From positions 1 through 64,000 of the forward strand of contig NZ_CP034562.1 in NCBI RefSeq assembly GCF_003970675.1: a stretch of 64,000 nucleotides of DNA. Direction: 5' to 3'. The notes below the pieces were generated by a model. The model was not told where the DNA came from, made no database searches, and saw only the letters and a program-made list of their open reading frames with translations. Each line of letters begins with the position of its first letter. Position 1 is the stretch's first letter. A program made the position numbers and the translations under genes. Positions 36,701-45,827 of this stretch are shown in pieces. Origin of the DNA: Flammeovirga pectinis. GTDB taxonomy: Bacteria; Bacteroidota; Bacteroidia; Cytophagales; Flammeovirgaceae.

Positions 36701-37169
36701 AAATGAATTTTTAATGCCAAAAGAAGGAGTAGAGAATACTTATTCTTTAGTTTTTCCTTTAAATGACCTTGAAGAAGGAGAACATTCATTTACTATAGAA
36801 GTATGGGATGTTTTAAATAATAGAGCAGAAAAAACAATAAATGTAATTGTAAGTCCAATATCAGAATTAGAAATAACAGACTTGGTTGCTTTTCCAAACC
36901 CTATTGATGAAAATATGGACTTACGTTTTTCAAATAATGTTGTTGGGCAAGATATTACTGTTACATCAAATATTATTGCAATGAATGGTAATACAGTATT
37001 ATCTACAGTTAATGAATTTGAGAATGTTGAAGAGATTACAACATTACAATATAAAGGCTTAAGATCTCATTATGGTTTAATAAGTGGCATGTATGTTGTT
37101 CAATTGATAATAGAATGCCACAGCTTGAATTTAAGTACTTTTAAGACAACTAGAATTGTTTTATTTTAA
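33768..37169 (+). CDS. porU: Type IX secretion sortase PorU
   Basis: Outer-membrane C25-family (gingipain-like) protease of 1133 aa that cleaves the C-terminal signal of type IX cargo and links it to the cell surface. A signal peptide (YLDIILLITIFSINAFSQ) precedes a beta-rich domain. The catalytic His is at about 650 (VNYSGHGSITNWAE) and Cys at about 684 (LTATCEFGRYDNP). The region after 800 is Ig-like with a C-terminal sheet. The ATG at 33768 is used; a TTG at 33735 would add 11 residues before a normal signal. It is followed by porV, its known partner. Confidence 0.94.
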   Translation: MNNSYKTNTFYLDIILLITIFSINAFSQGPLSDGSIYKLKVNKTGIYKIDNAVFTELGIDVSNLSPEDIAIYGFGYGMLPQPNNKARPSSLTEISIKFVGEDNNKISSSDIFIFYGEGPNALVIDSVNHFISTEFNLYDEANYYFLKIGGQNSKNRVVIENRTPSTPQSFSSLIEVVHHEKDLITALSEPSGRYWFGEDLTTESSQAIVIDFNPINTSTEMMIKCGVMAKSRAESTFSVSLLGTERGEVVVRGARDFNSYRYGRQGYMENNLFKPFTINDIGDNLNLDVSYSKPQSDSEGYIDYFTINTKRNIATYKNNFVYHEILPSNVDGATISINTVFEYLWDVSDPLNITSLNISNNKITTIRKQQLTSIAAFNIDDLISPELVGNLSNQNIRDLQTPNLLIISYGEYLNQANKLAQHRSTTNSIDVRVVDVEQIYNEYSSGRQDISAIRDFIRTLYTNNSQKLKNVLLFGQGSYDYKGIKQEGGSKVAIYESRDVLQRTKTYSSDDYIGFLDENEGFWAEDIDGSVENYDLEIGIGRLPARTLEDAEILVDRIINYDTLSTNLDSWKKRVLFVADDGDTNTHQGDANDLATYVEETFSDFDSKRVYIDNYPKESTPSGALSPESNESINNWVNNEGVLIVNYSGHGSITNWAEEAILTVDMINNFSNYTKLPLFLTATCEFGRYDNPAIMSSAERLLFNPKGGAISLLTTTRPVYASSNFKINKAFYDYVFLKDQNNNYSSLGQVMMRTKNNSLSGVNNRNFALLGDPSMMLDLSTREINLTTLNHNQYTSTDTIKALDSVLLEGEVTINGVKDKNFNGNIYLTLYEKVTESSTRGNDGSVTVFNYLERKYQLFRGVVSVIEGDFAFDFVVPKDIRYAYGTAKLSFYANNTSFDAIGSDVDIIIGGTSSNPVTETVPPEIKMYFNGDSSASTIPPDSYLYAEFFDESGINISGIGTGHDIKLSMDNGSEEWILNEFLMPKEGVENTYSLVFPLNDLEEGEHSFTIEVWDVLNNRAEKTINVIVSPISELEITDLVAFPNPIDENMDLRFSNNVVGQDITVTSNIIAMNGNTVLSTVNEFENVEEITTLQYKGLRSHYGLISGMYVVQLIIECHSLNLSTFKTTRIVLF

Positions 37170-37321
37170 AGTATTTTTCATTTTTTTTGTTAATCTTTAC
37201 TATATTTAAGGAAACTTAAATTCCTAGCTTATACATAACTATACTCAATTTTATAGAGACCTCTATCAAGAGAGGTAATTTTTTAAAGAAATCTATATAT
37301 TTTATAGTTCAAATCACAGTT

Positions 37322-38542
37322 ATGATCAACTTAAAAGTTAAATCAATATTTATATTGTTATCTGTACTTAGTACAGTAAATGTTTTAGCACAATCTCAAA
37401 TTGTAGGCCAAGACCAAAATAGTAATCCTATAATTACAGCTGTACCATTTCTAACAATTGCACCAGAAGCTAGGGGTGCAGCAATGGGTGATATGGGTGC
37501 TGCAACATCTGCTGATGTAAATTCATCACATTGGAACCCCTCTAAATATGCTCGTATTGATGATGAATATGGTGTCTCATTATCTTATAATCCATGGCTA
37601 CAAAAGATTGTTGGAGATATGGCATTAAGTTATTTATCTGGATACTATAAATTAAATGATCGTCAGACCATTGGTGCTAGTATGCGCTATTTTGATTTAG
37701 GAAGTATAGATTTTACTGATAATCAAGGTAGTGTTACAAGAACTTTTAACCCGAGAGAATATTCTTTTGATGGTCATTTTGCAATGCAACTTTCAAATAG
37801 GTACAGTATGGCTGTATCAGGAAGATATATATATTCAAATTTAGCTGGGTCAATTTCTAGTGGTGCTCAAGATAGTAAGCCTGGGCATGCTTTTGCTGCT
37901 GATATTTCTGGTTATTGGGTTAATCCTGATGTGAATTTAGGGCAGTATAATGCTGTTTTTGCTTGGGGTTGGAATATTTCGAATATTGGTACTAAAATGA
38001 ATTATTCGAATGAAAGTCAAGAAGATTTTTTACCAACTAATTTACGCTTAGGTACTACTTTAACGACAGAGTTAGATCCATATAATAAAATTACTTTTGG
38101 TATTGATATCAATAAATTATTAGTACCTACACCAGATAGTACTTATGATTACAAATCTGTAGGTGTACTTCAAGGAATGTGGTATGGTTTATCTAAGGCT
38201 CCAGGTGGGTTCTCTGAAAAAATGAAAGAGATTATGTGGAGTGTTGGTGCAGAGTATTGGTATAATGATATGTTTGCAGCACGTGTGGGTTATTTCTATG
38301 AGAATCCTGAAAAAGGAGACCGTCAATATATGCAGATGGGTTTAGGTATTAAGTATCAAGTGGTTACTTTAGATTTTTCTTATCTATTATCATTTAAGCG
38401 AAATAATCCTTTAGAAGACACATTAAGATTTACTTTATCGTTTAATTTTGGTGAACAATCTAAAAGTGCTAAAACCAAAAGAAGTGGTGGAAATAAATCA
38501 TCTCAAGGAGGTGGAGGAGCATTAGATGCTGATGATATTTAA
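37322..38542 (+). CDS. porV: Type IX secretion outer-membrane protein PorV
   Basis: FadL-like barrel of 406 aa, also called LptO, that collects cargo from the translocon and brings it to PorU. After the signal peptide (FILLSVLSTVNVLAQ) comes the highly conserved VPFLTIAPEARGAAMGDMGAATSADVNSSHWNPSKYA segment, the PorV hallmark. Alternate strands follow to the end; a Ser/Lys/Gly-rich linker ends the protein. It lies 152 nt after porU, and the pair is conserved in Bacteroidota. Confidence 0.95.
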   Translation: MINLKVKSIFILLSVLSTVNVLAQSQIVGQDQNSNPIITAVPFLTIAPEARGAAMGDMGAATSADVNSSHWNPSKYARIDDEYGVSLSYNPWLQKIVGDMALSYLSGYYKLNDRQTIGASMRYFDLGSIDFTDNQGSVTRTFNPREYSFDGHFAMQLSNRYSMAVSGRYIYSNLAGSISSGAQDSKPGHAFAADISGYWVNPDVNLGQYNAVFAWGWNISNIGTKMNYSNESQEDFLPTNLRLGTTLTTELDPYNKITFGIDINKLLVPTPDSTYDYKSVGVLQGMWYGLSKAPGGFSEKMKEIMWSVGAEYWYNDMFAARVGYFYENPEKGDRQYMQMGLGIKYQVVTLDFSYLLSFKRNNPLEDTLRFTLSFNFGEQSKSAKTKRSGGNKSSQGGGGALDADDI

Positions 38543-38567
38543 TATCATATAAAATATTTTTAAGTAG

Positions 38568-38599
38568 GGTGAGGTAGTATAAATTATCTCACCTTTTTT
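38568..38599 (+). terminator. Terminator of porV
   Basis: GGTGAG pairs with CTCACC around a 14-nt loop, with six T after it, 26 nt beyond the porV stop. Confidence 0.75.
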
Positions 38600-38772
38600 A
38601 TATTTAAGGAATTATCCATAAATCTTAGTATTAATTAAGTAGTTTTTTCTCGGTCAATCAATGTTAATTTTTTAAATTTTATCTTGTTTACCCATTAATA
38701 TTATAACTTAATTATTAACCATCTTTATTTTATGGCTTCTTACTTTAAGAAACAGTACTGAAAAACATCCAT

Positions 38773-40058
38773 ATGAATCAAATTCTAGATAGAAAAATAG
38801 CTCCTAATTCTTATCCTGTTCAGGATTTTTCAGTTTTAAAACCATCAATTTTAGAATTAGAGAATTCAAGTAAGGTTTTCATTTTAAAAAATTCTTCTCA
38901 ACCAATTATTCATTTTACTTTATCTATTAAAGGAGGTAAACTGGTAGAAAAATCTTTAGGTAGTGCCTCTTTAACATCTAAAATGTTAGGAGAAGGTTTA
39001 AAAGGAATGGATAGTGCTCAGATACATCAAAAACTTGAAGCATTTGGAGCAATAATCTCTGTATCAAGTGATATTGATTCTTTTACTATAAATGGACATT
39101 GTTTAACTCGATATTTTGGAGAGGTTGTAGCGATGGTAAAAAGGTATTTAACGGAGTCAGAATTTTCGGAGAAAGAGTTTCAACACATTCTTCAAGTAAT
39201 GATTCAACAGAAAAAGTTAAGTGAAGAGAAAACATCCTTTATAGCTACTAAGTTATTTAGAGAAAACTTTTATGGAACAAGCCATCCTTATGGACAATCT
39301 TTAACTTCTGAAGAGCTGTTAGATTATGACATTGGGGTTGTGGAAAATTATTACCTTAAAAATATCTTACATTCTCCATTTGATTTATTTATAGCTGGAG
39401 ATATAAGTGATAGAGAAATAGATACAATTAAGGAGGTTTTAGGTGCTATTAAGTTTAACCGTTCTAGTGCTATATTAGAATACCCTCCTTTTGTAAATAA
39501 AATAGCAACGTCATCATTAAAAATATATGAGGATAAAGATGATGCTGTTCAAACAAGTATAAGAATTGGTTGTCCTACATTTTCATTACCTAATAGTGAT
39601 TTAGAAGCATTTTCAGTAATGAATGAAACCCTTGGGGATATTTTGGGTCAAGATTAATGAAGAACATTAGAGAAGAAAAAGGTCTTTCTTATGGTATTCA
39701 TTCTTCTTTTAGAAATGAAATAAATCAAGGTTATTTTTTAATAGCTTCTGATGTTAAAAAAGATCTTAAAGATTTAGCATTGGAAGAAATTTATAAGGAA
39801 ATAGATATTCTTGCAAGTCAATTAGTATCAGAAGATGAATTGACTACAGTAAAAAATTACATGACGGGTAATTTTGTAATGTCTATAAATTCTAATTTAT
39901 CTCTTTTAGAAATTACAAAGTCTTTATATAAGAAAGGATTAAGTTTCGATTATTATGATTCTTATGTTAGTAGAATCCAATCGATTTCTTCAGAAGATAT
40001 AAAGAACATGACAAATAAATATCTGAAAGGTGATTTATTAGAAATTGCAGTAGGGTAA
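38773..40058 (+). pseudogene. M16-family peptidase-like gene with a -1 frameshift
   Basis: Two frames, 38773-39657 (294 aa) and 39657-40058 (133 aa), make one M16B-type protein of about 428 aa. The first frame ends in ETLGDILGQD, but the other frame over the same bases reads GYFGSRL then MKNIREEKGLSYG, the family's standard core. Adding one G to the GGGG at 39634-39637 would restore a single frame, so a base has been lost or miscalled. The N-terminal HxxEH zinc site is replaced by SLTSKMLGEG, so even the intact protein would be the non-catalytic partner. The break is real in this sequence; programmed frameshifting or a base-call error cannot be excluded. Confidence 0.82.
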
Positions 40059-40148
40059 AAAAAATAGGTTTAGTAACTAGCTGTTATGCTGCTACTAAAC
40101 CTAATGAAGTGAAGTTTGTGAAGTTCTTGTATCTAAGTAAGTAATTAG

Positions 40149-40181
40149 AGAGTTGTTCAAAATATGAATGACTCTTTTTTT
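40149..40181 (+). terminator. Terminator after the M16 gene
   Basis: AGAGTTGTTCA pairs with TGAATGACTCT (11 bp, two wobbles), 5-nt loop, six T following. It lies 90 nt after the M16 stop. A separate 9-bp hairpin (GGTTTAGTA/TACTAAACC, 40067-40101) precedes it but lacks T on this strand. The remaining 480 nt up to 40662 are AT-rich with no gene seen. Confidence 0.75.
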
Positions 40182-40662
40182 GTTAATTTTGTACTAAAAA
40201 AAGTTGGGTGTAAATTTAGTTTAGTTGAAAGTTTGTCTTTACACTCAGTCTAGTAAAAAATTGTTTGTAATATTAGTTTGTTTCTTTATTAAAGTGTAAC
40301 AAAAAAGAAATAAAATTGTTAATTTCTTACTTCCTTTATTGCTGATACAAGTTTATGGAAATCATTTTTAATAAACAATATTTGTTAACAATTGAGCTCT
40401 ATATTATTCATTTATTACTATATGACATCTTAATAGTTATATGAAATTTACATTTAGTTCTTTTTTTAACAAATCACCCATTGATGATTAATGTTCTGTT
40501 TAAGCTTTGTAAAAGTTGATTAATATCTAAAATATTACATAAGTAATTTATATATTGATAATACTGTTTATTTCTAAATAAATATTAATTTCTTCAGTCT
40601 TTATTTAGGTAACAGCGTTCTAAATAATAGATAATCAAAAAAACACTTAACTACTCAATAAT

Positions 40663-41766
40663 ATGGCATCGTTTGATAACTTAGATATGGCAACTCTATC
40701 AGGGAGTTCATTATCAAATTTCAAAAAAATTGAAAACCAATATAAAATAGAACCTCAATTCAAATCAAAATATAACAAGGCTAAACTTATAAGTACCCTT
40801 TGCTATCCAATTGAAAAGATTAATAGTGATTGGTTATATAATAAAATAGATAAGAACGAAATAGGTAAAGATCCTGTGTTTGTTCTTGGTCATTGGAGAA
40901 GTGGAACTACGCATTTACATAATTTATTAAGTAAAGATCCACAGTTTGGTTTCGTAAATACATTTCAAAGTGTTTTTCCAAATGCATTAATGTTTGGTAG
41001 AAATCTTTTTATTCAATTAATGAGACAGTTGATGCCTAAAGAAAGACCTGCAGATGGTTTGAAATTAGATCCATTATTTCCTCAGGAAGAAGAATTTGCC
41101 TTAGGAAATTTACATGATATGAGTTTCTATTACTTCTGGTACTTTCCTAAGCAGACACAAGAAATATTTGATAGAGTATTATTAGGAAAGGGATTATCTG
41201 AAGAAGATAAAGAATTATGGAGAACTACATATAAACGTTTTGCCAAACTAGCATTATGGCAAACAAAAGGAGAAAGATTTCTATCTAAAAACCCTCCTAA
41301 TACAGCCAGAGTTGATGAATTATTGAAAATTTATCCAAATGCAAAATTCATTTACATATATAGAAATCCATACGAAGTTTTTGGTTCAACGGTAAGGTTC
41401 TTTAAAGGAGTACTACCAAGTCAGCAGTTTCAAGATATTTCAGATGAAGAGTTAGATGAAAATATTTTAAAAGTATTTACAAAAATGTATGATAAATACG
41501 AAACAGATAAAAAGCTAATTCCGAAAGAAAATTTAATTGAAATAAAGTATGAAGAGTTTTCAAAGGATAACTTAGGGTACTTAGATACAATTTATAAGCA
41601 ATTAGATTTAGGAGACTTCTCTAATGTGAAAGGAGTAATGAATGAGTATATAGAAAGCTTAGGAACGCACAAAAAACATCAATACAACTTTCCACAAGAG
41701 ACCATTGATAAAGTTAATGCAAATTGGTCTTATGCCTTTGATAAATGGGGGTATGATAAGTTATAA
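40663..41766 (+). CDS. Sulfotransferase-family protein
   Basis: Protein of 367 aa of the PAPS-dependent sulfotransferase fold. The 5'-phosphosulfate loop is DPVFVLGHWRSGTTHLHNLL (about 66-85), and the 3'-phosphate site is IYRNPYEVFGSTVRFF. Charged residues after it match the family. It has no signal peptide, so it works in the cytoplasm. The acceptor cannot be told; lipids, glycans and small molecules are all used by relatives. It stands alone, between a 600-bp gap and an IS4 copy that begins 15 nt after its stop. Confidence 0.82.
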   Translation: MASFDNLDMATLSGSSLSNFKKIENQYKIEPQFKSKYNKAKLISTLCYPIEKINSDWLYNKIDKNEIGKDPVFVLGHWRSGTTHLHNLLSKDPQFGFVNTFQSVFPNALMFGRNLFIQLMRQLMPKERPADGLKLDPLFPQEEEFALGNLHDMSFYYFWYFPKQTQEIFDRVLLGKGLSEEDKELWRTTYKRFAKLALWQTKGERFLSKNPPNTARVDELLKIYPNAKFIYIYRNPYEVFGSTVRFFKGVLPSQQFQDISDEELDENILKVFTKMYDKYETDKKLIPKENLIEIKYEEFSKDNLGYLDTIYKQLDLGDFSNVKGVMNEYIESLGTHKKHQYNFPQETIDKVNANWSYAFDKWGYDKL

Positions 41767-41844
41767 AATAGTAGAATAAAAACATGAGTCATCCCTTAAA
41801 TATTGGATTAAACCTGTAAATGATCTCACAACAGGATTTCCATT

Positions 41845-42930
41845 CTTGAATTCTAATAACAATTGCAACTTTAGGCTGCATTAATATCAATATTATTTAT
41901 AAGCTCAATAGGACTATAAAATCCATACCTTTTACGAGGTCTATTATTGAGTTTATTTTCAATTTTGGAGATATACTTTAAAAGTACATCTTCCATACTC
42001 TGACCTTTAGGGAAATATTGTCTTAATAACCCATTTGTATTTTCATTTGTACCTCTTTGCCAGCTAGAGTAAGGATCTGCGAAATAGGCTACAGTATTAC
42101 ATAATTCTTCTATTTTCTGATGACAAGCAAACTCTTTTCCATTATCAAAAGTAATAGTATACCAAGGAATTGGCGTTCTTTCATACATTGATAACAATGT
42201 AGCACCTACATCATTTTCAGATTTACTATTTGCCTTTCCTACTAATAGATACCCACTCTTTCTATCTACTAAAGTTACAAGCACAGCAGAACGAGCTTTA
42301 GTACCAATTACCACGTCAGCTTCCCAATGTCCTATTTCAGAACGATTATCAGCTTCTATTGGTCTAGTACGTATATTTTTCCTGTTTGTAAGTTTCCCTC
42401 TAGTTTCCTTAGAGGCTCTTGGTCTTCGTTTCTTTTTGTGATGTCTTAGATGTTCTTTTAAGGAAGGATTCTGACTCATCTGAGAATATATAATTTGATA
42501 TACTGTTTCAACACACGGAAAGGAGCCTCCTTCTAAGCGTTTGCGATTTACAATTTGTTCAGGACTATATTGATTAACCTCTAATGCAGACAGAATTTCA
42601 TCTTTATATTCTATTGTAGAACTATGAAAACCAGTTTGTTTACATTTCTTTTTAAGGTATCGTTTATGAGCATACACAGCATCGTATCCATCAAGGTGAT
42701 CACAACGCTTTAATTCTCTACCTACAGTAGATTTGTGAACGTTGATTTTATCAGATATTAAACTATTTGAATATCCTTCTTCTAAATACGTTTCTATTTT
42801 ATACCTTTGTGATAGGGTAAGATCCATCTTTATTGCAATTTTGTTTTTAAACAATTTTGGTCAGACTTTAAAGATAGTCTTACCTTTTTTATTTGCCTAA
42901 AATGGGTTGCAACTGTTTCTAGAATCTAAG
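41845..42930 (-). mobile_element. IS30-family element nested in IS4 copy 2
   Basis: A 1086-bp element with imperfect inverted repeats of about 25 bp (CTTGAATTCTAATAACAATT at the left, against CTTAGATTCTAGAAACAGTT at the right, read inward). The 3-bp ATT is found on both sides (41842-41844 and 42931-42933), but only once in the uninterrupted copy 1, so it is the target duplication. It carries one transposase gene on the minus strand. Confidence 0.94.
41871..42854 (-). CDS. IS30-family transposase
   Basis: DDE transposase of 327 aa. An N-terminal helix-turn-helix (LTLSQRYKIETYLEEGYSNS, KSTVGRELKRC) recognises the ends. Catalytic acids appear in IGHWEADVVIGTK (Asp), YTITFDNGKEF (Asp) and WQRGTNENTNGLLRQYFPKG (Glu), the IS30 consensus. 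The frame is open and full length, so it is probably active. Confidence 0.95.
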   Translation of the reverse strand: MFKNKIAIKMDLTLSQRYKIETYLEEGYSNSLISDKINVHKSTVGRELKRCDHLDGYDAVYAHKRYLKKKCKQTGFHSSTIEYKDEILSALEVNQYSPEQIVNRKRLEGGSFPCVETVYQIIYSQMSQNPSLKEHLRHHKKKRRPRASKETRGKLTNRKNIRTRPIEADNRSEIGHWEADVVIGTKARSAVLVTLVDRKSGYLLVGKANSKSENDVGATLLSMYERTPIPWYTITFDNGKEFACHQKIEELCNTVAYFADPYSSWQRGTNENTNGLLRQYFPKGQSMEDVLLKYISKIENKLNNRPRKRYGFYSPIELINNIDINAA

Positions 42931-44245
42931 ATTGATTTAAAATGACAGAAAAAGCTTTACGAAGTCTGTAGAAAGGAGATTTACTTTTCTTTGAACCAAA
43001 AATGGGGGTATATATGTTGATTAAACGTTCTACATAATGCCTCCTTTTTTGTATTATTTCCATTAAAAACTCATAAATAAGTAGGGCTATATAGAAGAGT
43101 TTTAATCGATTTCCCCACCCTTGAACTCTTATTGATTGTAAGCCAATTTCTGCTTTACAACACCTAAACATTTCTTCTACTTCCCATCTTTTCATATATG
43201 AAAAAAGCATTTCCCATGCAGTCTTTTTTGTATCTATATCAAGGTTGGTAAGCATGTAAATAGGAGATCCTGCTCTTTTATATTCTCTGACTACAATTAA
43301 CGTATACATCTGATCTCCCATTTCAGGATGTTGTACTTTTTTCCATGAAATAAGCCTTCTAGTATACTTATTACGTTCTTTGTCATAAGTAAATTTGAAG
43401 CTCTTATTCTTCATTGCTTTGGTAATATTGTAGGTTAATCGTTTTCCTTTTTCGTCAATTAAAAATCTCTTTCCAATCCAACGAACTAAAAATTGTTGAT
43501 CAAATTCTTGAGCGAATTCTAAAAGAGTACAATTCGCATATCCTCTGTCAAATACATGTAAAACAGCTTTTTTAGATTGATTACGAATAGTTTTGAAACC
43601 ATTCCATATAAAATTAGATAACCATTCTTTAAAAACACCAACCCTAGAATAAATATTAAATTCAAAAAGAGATGCTCTTTCATTCAAGGCCGTAAGTACT
43701 ACTCCTTCTACTTTAAACCCAGGGACATTGATAAAACCTTTGACAGGAGAATTATAATAACCAGGTTTAATTCTTGTAAGTCTTTTGGCTTTACTACTGA
43801 TAACCGCTGACAACCCTTCCAGGTATGTTGACTCATGTTTTTCCAGAACAGATCCATCCCAAATTAAAAGTGGTCGAATATTTTTTTCTTCCATCATTTT
43901 AATACGGTCTAAACTTCTATTTCTAAAAAAATCAGCAATTAAATCAGTACTCCAATTTTTACTTCGTATTAGGTTACCAATTCTCTTAACTCCAGCTTTA
44001 CCATGAGTACTACCAGCTAGTAGTGTACCCAATTCTGTCAGTAGAAGTGATTTTGTACTATTCCGATTTTCTAGTAAGCAATGAAATAACTCTTGAAAAG
44101 TCTTTACCAAACGTAAATCAACAGTCTGATGAAGACTAGAGAGTAGCGATGATAAGAAATAGTCAGTTTGATGAAGAAGATAGGTTAATGGTGTAGATTT
44201 TTTACAATCTAAGATTTTTAGTAAATTAAAGGATGAATAAGCCAT
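42926..44245 (-). pseudogene. IS4-family transposase, C-terminally truncated by IS30
   Basis: Nearly identical to the transposase at 12912-14279, but the last 16 residues (after AFSVILNQ) are cut off and replaced by one Ser and a stop from the IS30 end. It is 439 aa long instead of 455. All catalytic residues and the YREK motif remain, so partial activity is possible, but its own left end is now 1.09 kb further away. Confidence 0.9.
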
Positions 44246-44306
44246 TGGAATAATAGTTATAGTTGTTTAGTATTTACAATAACTATTTTTTGGCTTATAA
44301 ATAAAA

Positions 44307-44355
44307 ATGAGTCACCCCTTATTATTAATAATTATATAATTAAGGGATGACTCAT
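44307..44355. repeat. Subterminal palindrome at the IS right end (copy 2)
   Basis: The same 15-bp hairpin as in copy 1, with a loop one base longer. On the minus strand it is the first hairpin after the efflux channel gene, so it may serve as the terminator of that operon. Confidence 0.72.
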
Positions 44356-44380
44356 GTTTTATATGATAATAATCTATAGA

Positions 44381-45823
44381 TTATTGATTTTCTGTCTCAT
44401 TACCTTCAGCTTCTTGTTGTTCTTCGCGAGAAACCCAACCTCCGCCTAAAGATTTATAAAGTAATATGTAAGAAGATAGAATTTTACTTCTTACAGATAC
44501 TAAATTTAACTCGGCCTCGAATGCTTGACGTTGTTGTTCAAGATATTCTAAGTAACTGGTAACACCTTTATCATATCTTTGTTTAGATAATCGTTCAGCA
44601 TTTAAAGCTGCTACAGTATGTTTTTGACGAGCTATTAATTCTTCATTATAAAATTGGATAGATGCTAAAGCATCCTCCACTTCTTTAAATGCAACGATAG
44701 TACTTTTTTCATATTGTAGAATTGATGCTTCTAATTTTGCTTTTTCAGCTTCAACACGACGCTTATTTTTTCCCCATTGAAATAAAGGTCCAACAATGCC
44801 AGCACCTATATTCCATGCTCCTGTTGCAGCATTTGCAGAGAATAGGGCATCAGAAGCAATACCTGCAGCACCTGTTAAGCTAATTGTAGGAAATCTATTT
44901 GCTATTGCAGCACCAACTTGTGCATTTTGAGCTACTATTTCTTGTTCAGCTTTTAATAAATCTGGTCTTCTCTTTAATAAATCAGAAGGAATACCAGCAG
45001 GAATTGCATCTGGTAAAACTTGTGTATCAAGAGTTTCATCAGTAATTATTGCTCTAGGATTTTCACCTAAAAGAATACTTAATGAGTTCTCAGATAAAGC
45101 AACACCTCTTTTATAAACAGGAATTGTACTTTCAGCAATTGCTTGTTGAATTTGTGCTTGGTTTAAATCAATTTCAGGAATGATACCTTGTTTATATCGG
45201 GCATCCATTATTATCATAGAGCTATCTCTAGAAGCTAAAGTTTCAATAGAAACTTCTAAGCTAGCTTTATTCTCTAATAATTGAACATATGCTTTAGTAA
45301 CCTGTGAGATAAGCGTAATTTGTAACGCTCTCATCCCATAAACTGACCCAAAATAATTTGCCTGGGCAGCTTCAGTTAATCTTCTGTTCTTACCCCATAA
45401 GTCTATTTCCCAATTAAGTGTTGCACCTCCGAAATAACTACTATTTGCATCAGGGCCCACAAAACCATTATAATTACCATATGTAAAGTTACCTTGATAA
45501 CCTAACATTGGTCTAGCACTTACTTTCTGAATTCTAGCAAGTTTCTCTGCTTCAGTAATTCTTTGCATTGCTACTTTAACATCTTGATTATTAACAAGAG
45601 CTGTAGAAATTAAAGAATCAAGAACAGGGTCTTTAATTAGAGTCCACCAACCAATAGTATCATTATTTGTACTAATAGTAGTATCAGAACCGAAACGATA
45701 CTCTAATGGAGTATCAATTTCTGGAGCTTCATAGTTCTTTCCCATTTTACATCCCCAAATTAATTGAGAAGCGAAGAAAACTAGAAGTATATTTTTATAG
45801 TTTAAATTTAGTTTCTTTTCCAT
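44381..45823 (-). CDS. RND efflux outer-membrane channel lipoprotein
   Basis: TolC/OprM/NodT-type channel of 480 aa, the exit duct of a drug or solvent pump. The lipoprotein signal ends LIWGC with the acylated Cys at residue 25, followed by KMGKNYEAPEID, typical of the family. Two duplicated helical halves follow, with AAQANYFGSVYGMRALQITL and GVTSYLEYLEQQR. The ATG at 45823 is chosen over one 19 codons upstream, which lies inside the pump gene; the chosen start leaves a 4-nt gap to the pump stop. Confidence 0.92.
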   Translation of the reverse strand: MEKKLNLNYKNILLVFFASQLIWGCKMGKNYEAPEIDTPLEYRFGSDTTISTNNDTIGWWTLIKDPVLDSLISTALVNNQDVKVAMQRITEAEKLARIQKVSARPMLGYQGNFTYGNYNGFVGPDANSSYFGGATLNWEIDLWGKNRRLTEAAQANYFGSVYGMRALQITLISQVTKAYVQLLENKASLEVSIETLASRDSSMIIMDARYKQGIIPEIDLNQAQIQQAIAESTIPVYKRGVALSENSLSILLGENPRAIITDETLDTQVLPDAIPAGIPSDLLKRRPDLLKAEQEIVAQNAQVGAAIANRFPTISLTGAAGIASDALFSANAATGAWNIGAGIVGPLFQWGKNKRRVEAEKAKLEASILQYEKSTIVAFKEVEDALASIQFYNEELIARQKHTVAALNAERLSKQRYDKGVTSYLEYLEQQRQAFEAELNLVSVRSKILSSYILLYKSLGGGWVSREEQQEAEGNETENQ

Positions 45824-45827
45824 AATG

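Larger units (their letters stand above)
41782..44357 (-). mobile_element. IS4-family element, copy 2, interrupted by IS30
   Basis: The same 18-bp terminal repeats as copy 1 are at 41782-41799 and 44340-44357. Without the 1086-bp IS30 and its 3-bp duplication this copy would be 1487 bp, against 1486 for copy 1; the extra base is in the right-end loop. The transposase has lost its last 16 residues to the insertion. It lies between the convergent sulfotransferase and efflux genes, 15 and 23 nt from their stops. No clear target repeat is seen. Confidence 0.93.

Noticed and set aside
39657-40058. A separate small M16 C-terminal gene starting at ATG 39657
   Set aside because: The same frame continues upstream as GYFGSRL, which belongs to the M16 core, so the ATG is an internal methionine of one broken gene.
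40067-40101. Hairpin GGTTTAGTA/TACTAAACC as the terminator of the M16 gene
   Set aside because: There is no T-run after it on the plus strand; the hairpin at 40149-40181 fits much better.
12905-44357. A composite transposon carrying the genes between the two IS4 copies
   Set aside because: The interval is 27 kb of core housekeeping genes in ordinary order, not accessory cargo, and no target repeats flank the whole.
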